Of a stretch of 64,000 bases of DNA, positions 63,575 to 64,000 are shown piece by piece. The DNA lies in NCBI RefSeq assembly GCF_000003605.2, contig NW_003132352.1:227540-291539 (forward strand), in the 5' to 3' direction. The stretch is from Saccoglossus kowalevskii (taxonomy: Eukaryota > Hemichordata > Enteropneusta > Harrimaniidae). The notes under the pieces are model-generated. The model was not told the origin of the DNA and ran no database searches. It worked only from the letters and a program-made list of their open reading frames with translations. Made by a program: the position numbers and the translations under genes. Numbering within the stretch: position 1 is the stretch's first letter; each line of letters starts with the position of its first letter.

Positions 63575-64000
63575 ATGGGTATCGTTAGGAAGTTGTTGGT
63601 AACAGCATGTGTGTTATCACTCCTGGGCATGGCGTACGTTCATTTGGTCAGCCTGGACCATGGCGTACCCAGCATGTCACGTTCGAAACAACTACGTCTG
63701 TCTTTTCGCGTTGTTAACGTGATGGCACAGAGGGCGATAGTAAGTTCAATCAAAGAGGTGACGTCACAGATATCTACATATTGCGATGCCGTCTTAGAGT
63801 GGTACTTAACGCCGCTGTCATCCCGTGTTCAGTGCGACAATAGCATTTCCGGCGTATTCCTTAGACTCATATTCCAGGAAGATTGCCGTTGCACCAGCTC
63901 GACCATTGACGATTCGTTTACGCTGGCTTTAGACGAATACTACAGCGGCGAACTTGAAGACATACAGCTAACACTGATTAACTTCGCTTTATATATAATA
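63575..64000 (+). CDS. Start of an unrecognised type II membrane or secreted protein (cut by window edge)
   Basis: 142 codons stay open from the ATG to the edge. An acceptor (TTCATTTCCACAG) ends one base before the ATG, implying a 5' noncoding exon. The N-terminus is a short basic start plus a hydrophobic helix (LLVTACVLSLLGMAYVHLV), i.e. a signal anchor or signal peptide. The rest holds cysteines (CDAVLEWYL, RVQCDNS, EDCRCTS) and a balanced, non-repetitive composition, with higher GC than the surroundings. I do not recognise the family. Its position next to a GT31 enzyme with a similar N-terminal layout hints at a Golgi protein, but the sequence shows no glycosyltransferase motif in the part visible. 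Confidence 0.6.
   Translation, partial: MGIVRKLLVTACVLSLLGMAYVHLVSLDHGVPSMSRSKQLRLSFRVVNVMAQRAIVSSIKEVTSQISTYCDAVLEWYLTPLSSRVQCDNSISGVFLRLIFQEDCRCTSSTIDDSFTLALDEYYSGELEDIQLTLINFALYII

Noticed and set aside
1-64000. Retroviral, LTR or LINE coding sequence
   Set aside because: No reverse transcriptase, integrase or capsid-like frame and no long terminal direct repeat was recognised.

Overview
This is AT-rich animal nuclear DNA with long introns, consensus GT-AG (and a few GC-AG) splice sites, abundant short inverted-repeat transposons and three assembly gaps (runs of N at 23755-23926, 47566-47989 and 60689-60850). The encoded proteins resemble their vertebrate counterparts well enough to name three orthologues by eye. 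I read it as a marine invertebrate, possibly a deuterostome such as a hemichordate, but that placement is impression only. No prokaryotic features, tRNA, rRNA or CRISPR were seen.

Layout. (1) 1-13550: no clear coding exon; two CpG-bearing, donor-ended stretches could be 5' noncoding exons of the next gene. (2) 13573-24884, + strand: an 11-exon gene for the lysosomal cholesterol sensor LYCHOS/GPR155 (PIN-like transporter fold, further membrane helices, C-terminal DEP domain), about 821 residues. It carries a decayed tandem copy of one exon and a candidate 45-nt cassette exon. (3) 24885-36518: mostly repeats, plus the last two exons of an unrecognised small single-pass membrane protein with a Cys-rich ectodomain (32529-33883, +). 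(4) 36519-59792, - strand: a 22-exon NFX1 gene (RING/PHD-like finger, NF-X1 zinc-finger array, R3H), about 1231 residues, with transposons in many introns. (5) 60321-61970, +: a single-exon B3GALNT2-like GT31 glycosyltransferase, head-to-head with NFX1 across about 530 bp that holds YY1-like and NRF1-like sites. (6) 63575 to the window edge, +: the start of a second type II membrane/secretory protein, not recognised.

The genes do not form a pathway. LYCHOS acts at the lysosome with mTORC1, NFX1 in the nucleus on transcription and RNA, and B3GALNT2 in the ER/Golgi on glycoprotein glycans.

The accessory interest lies in the transposons: a TIR element carrying a HIRAN-like reading frame (23610-24617); a palindromic MITE family with nine copies, for which a TA target duplication can be read from an empty site; a TIR element nested in one of those copies with a TAA duplication; a long-TIR element (43082-44267); a MITE with a perfect 9-bp target duplication (62871-63149); and three elements with inverted ends and tandem-repeat cores that look like Helentron-type non-autonomous elements. 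No retroviral or LTR element was recognised.
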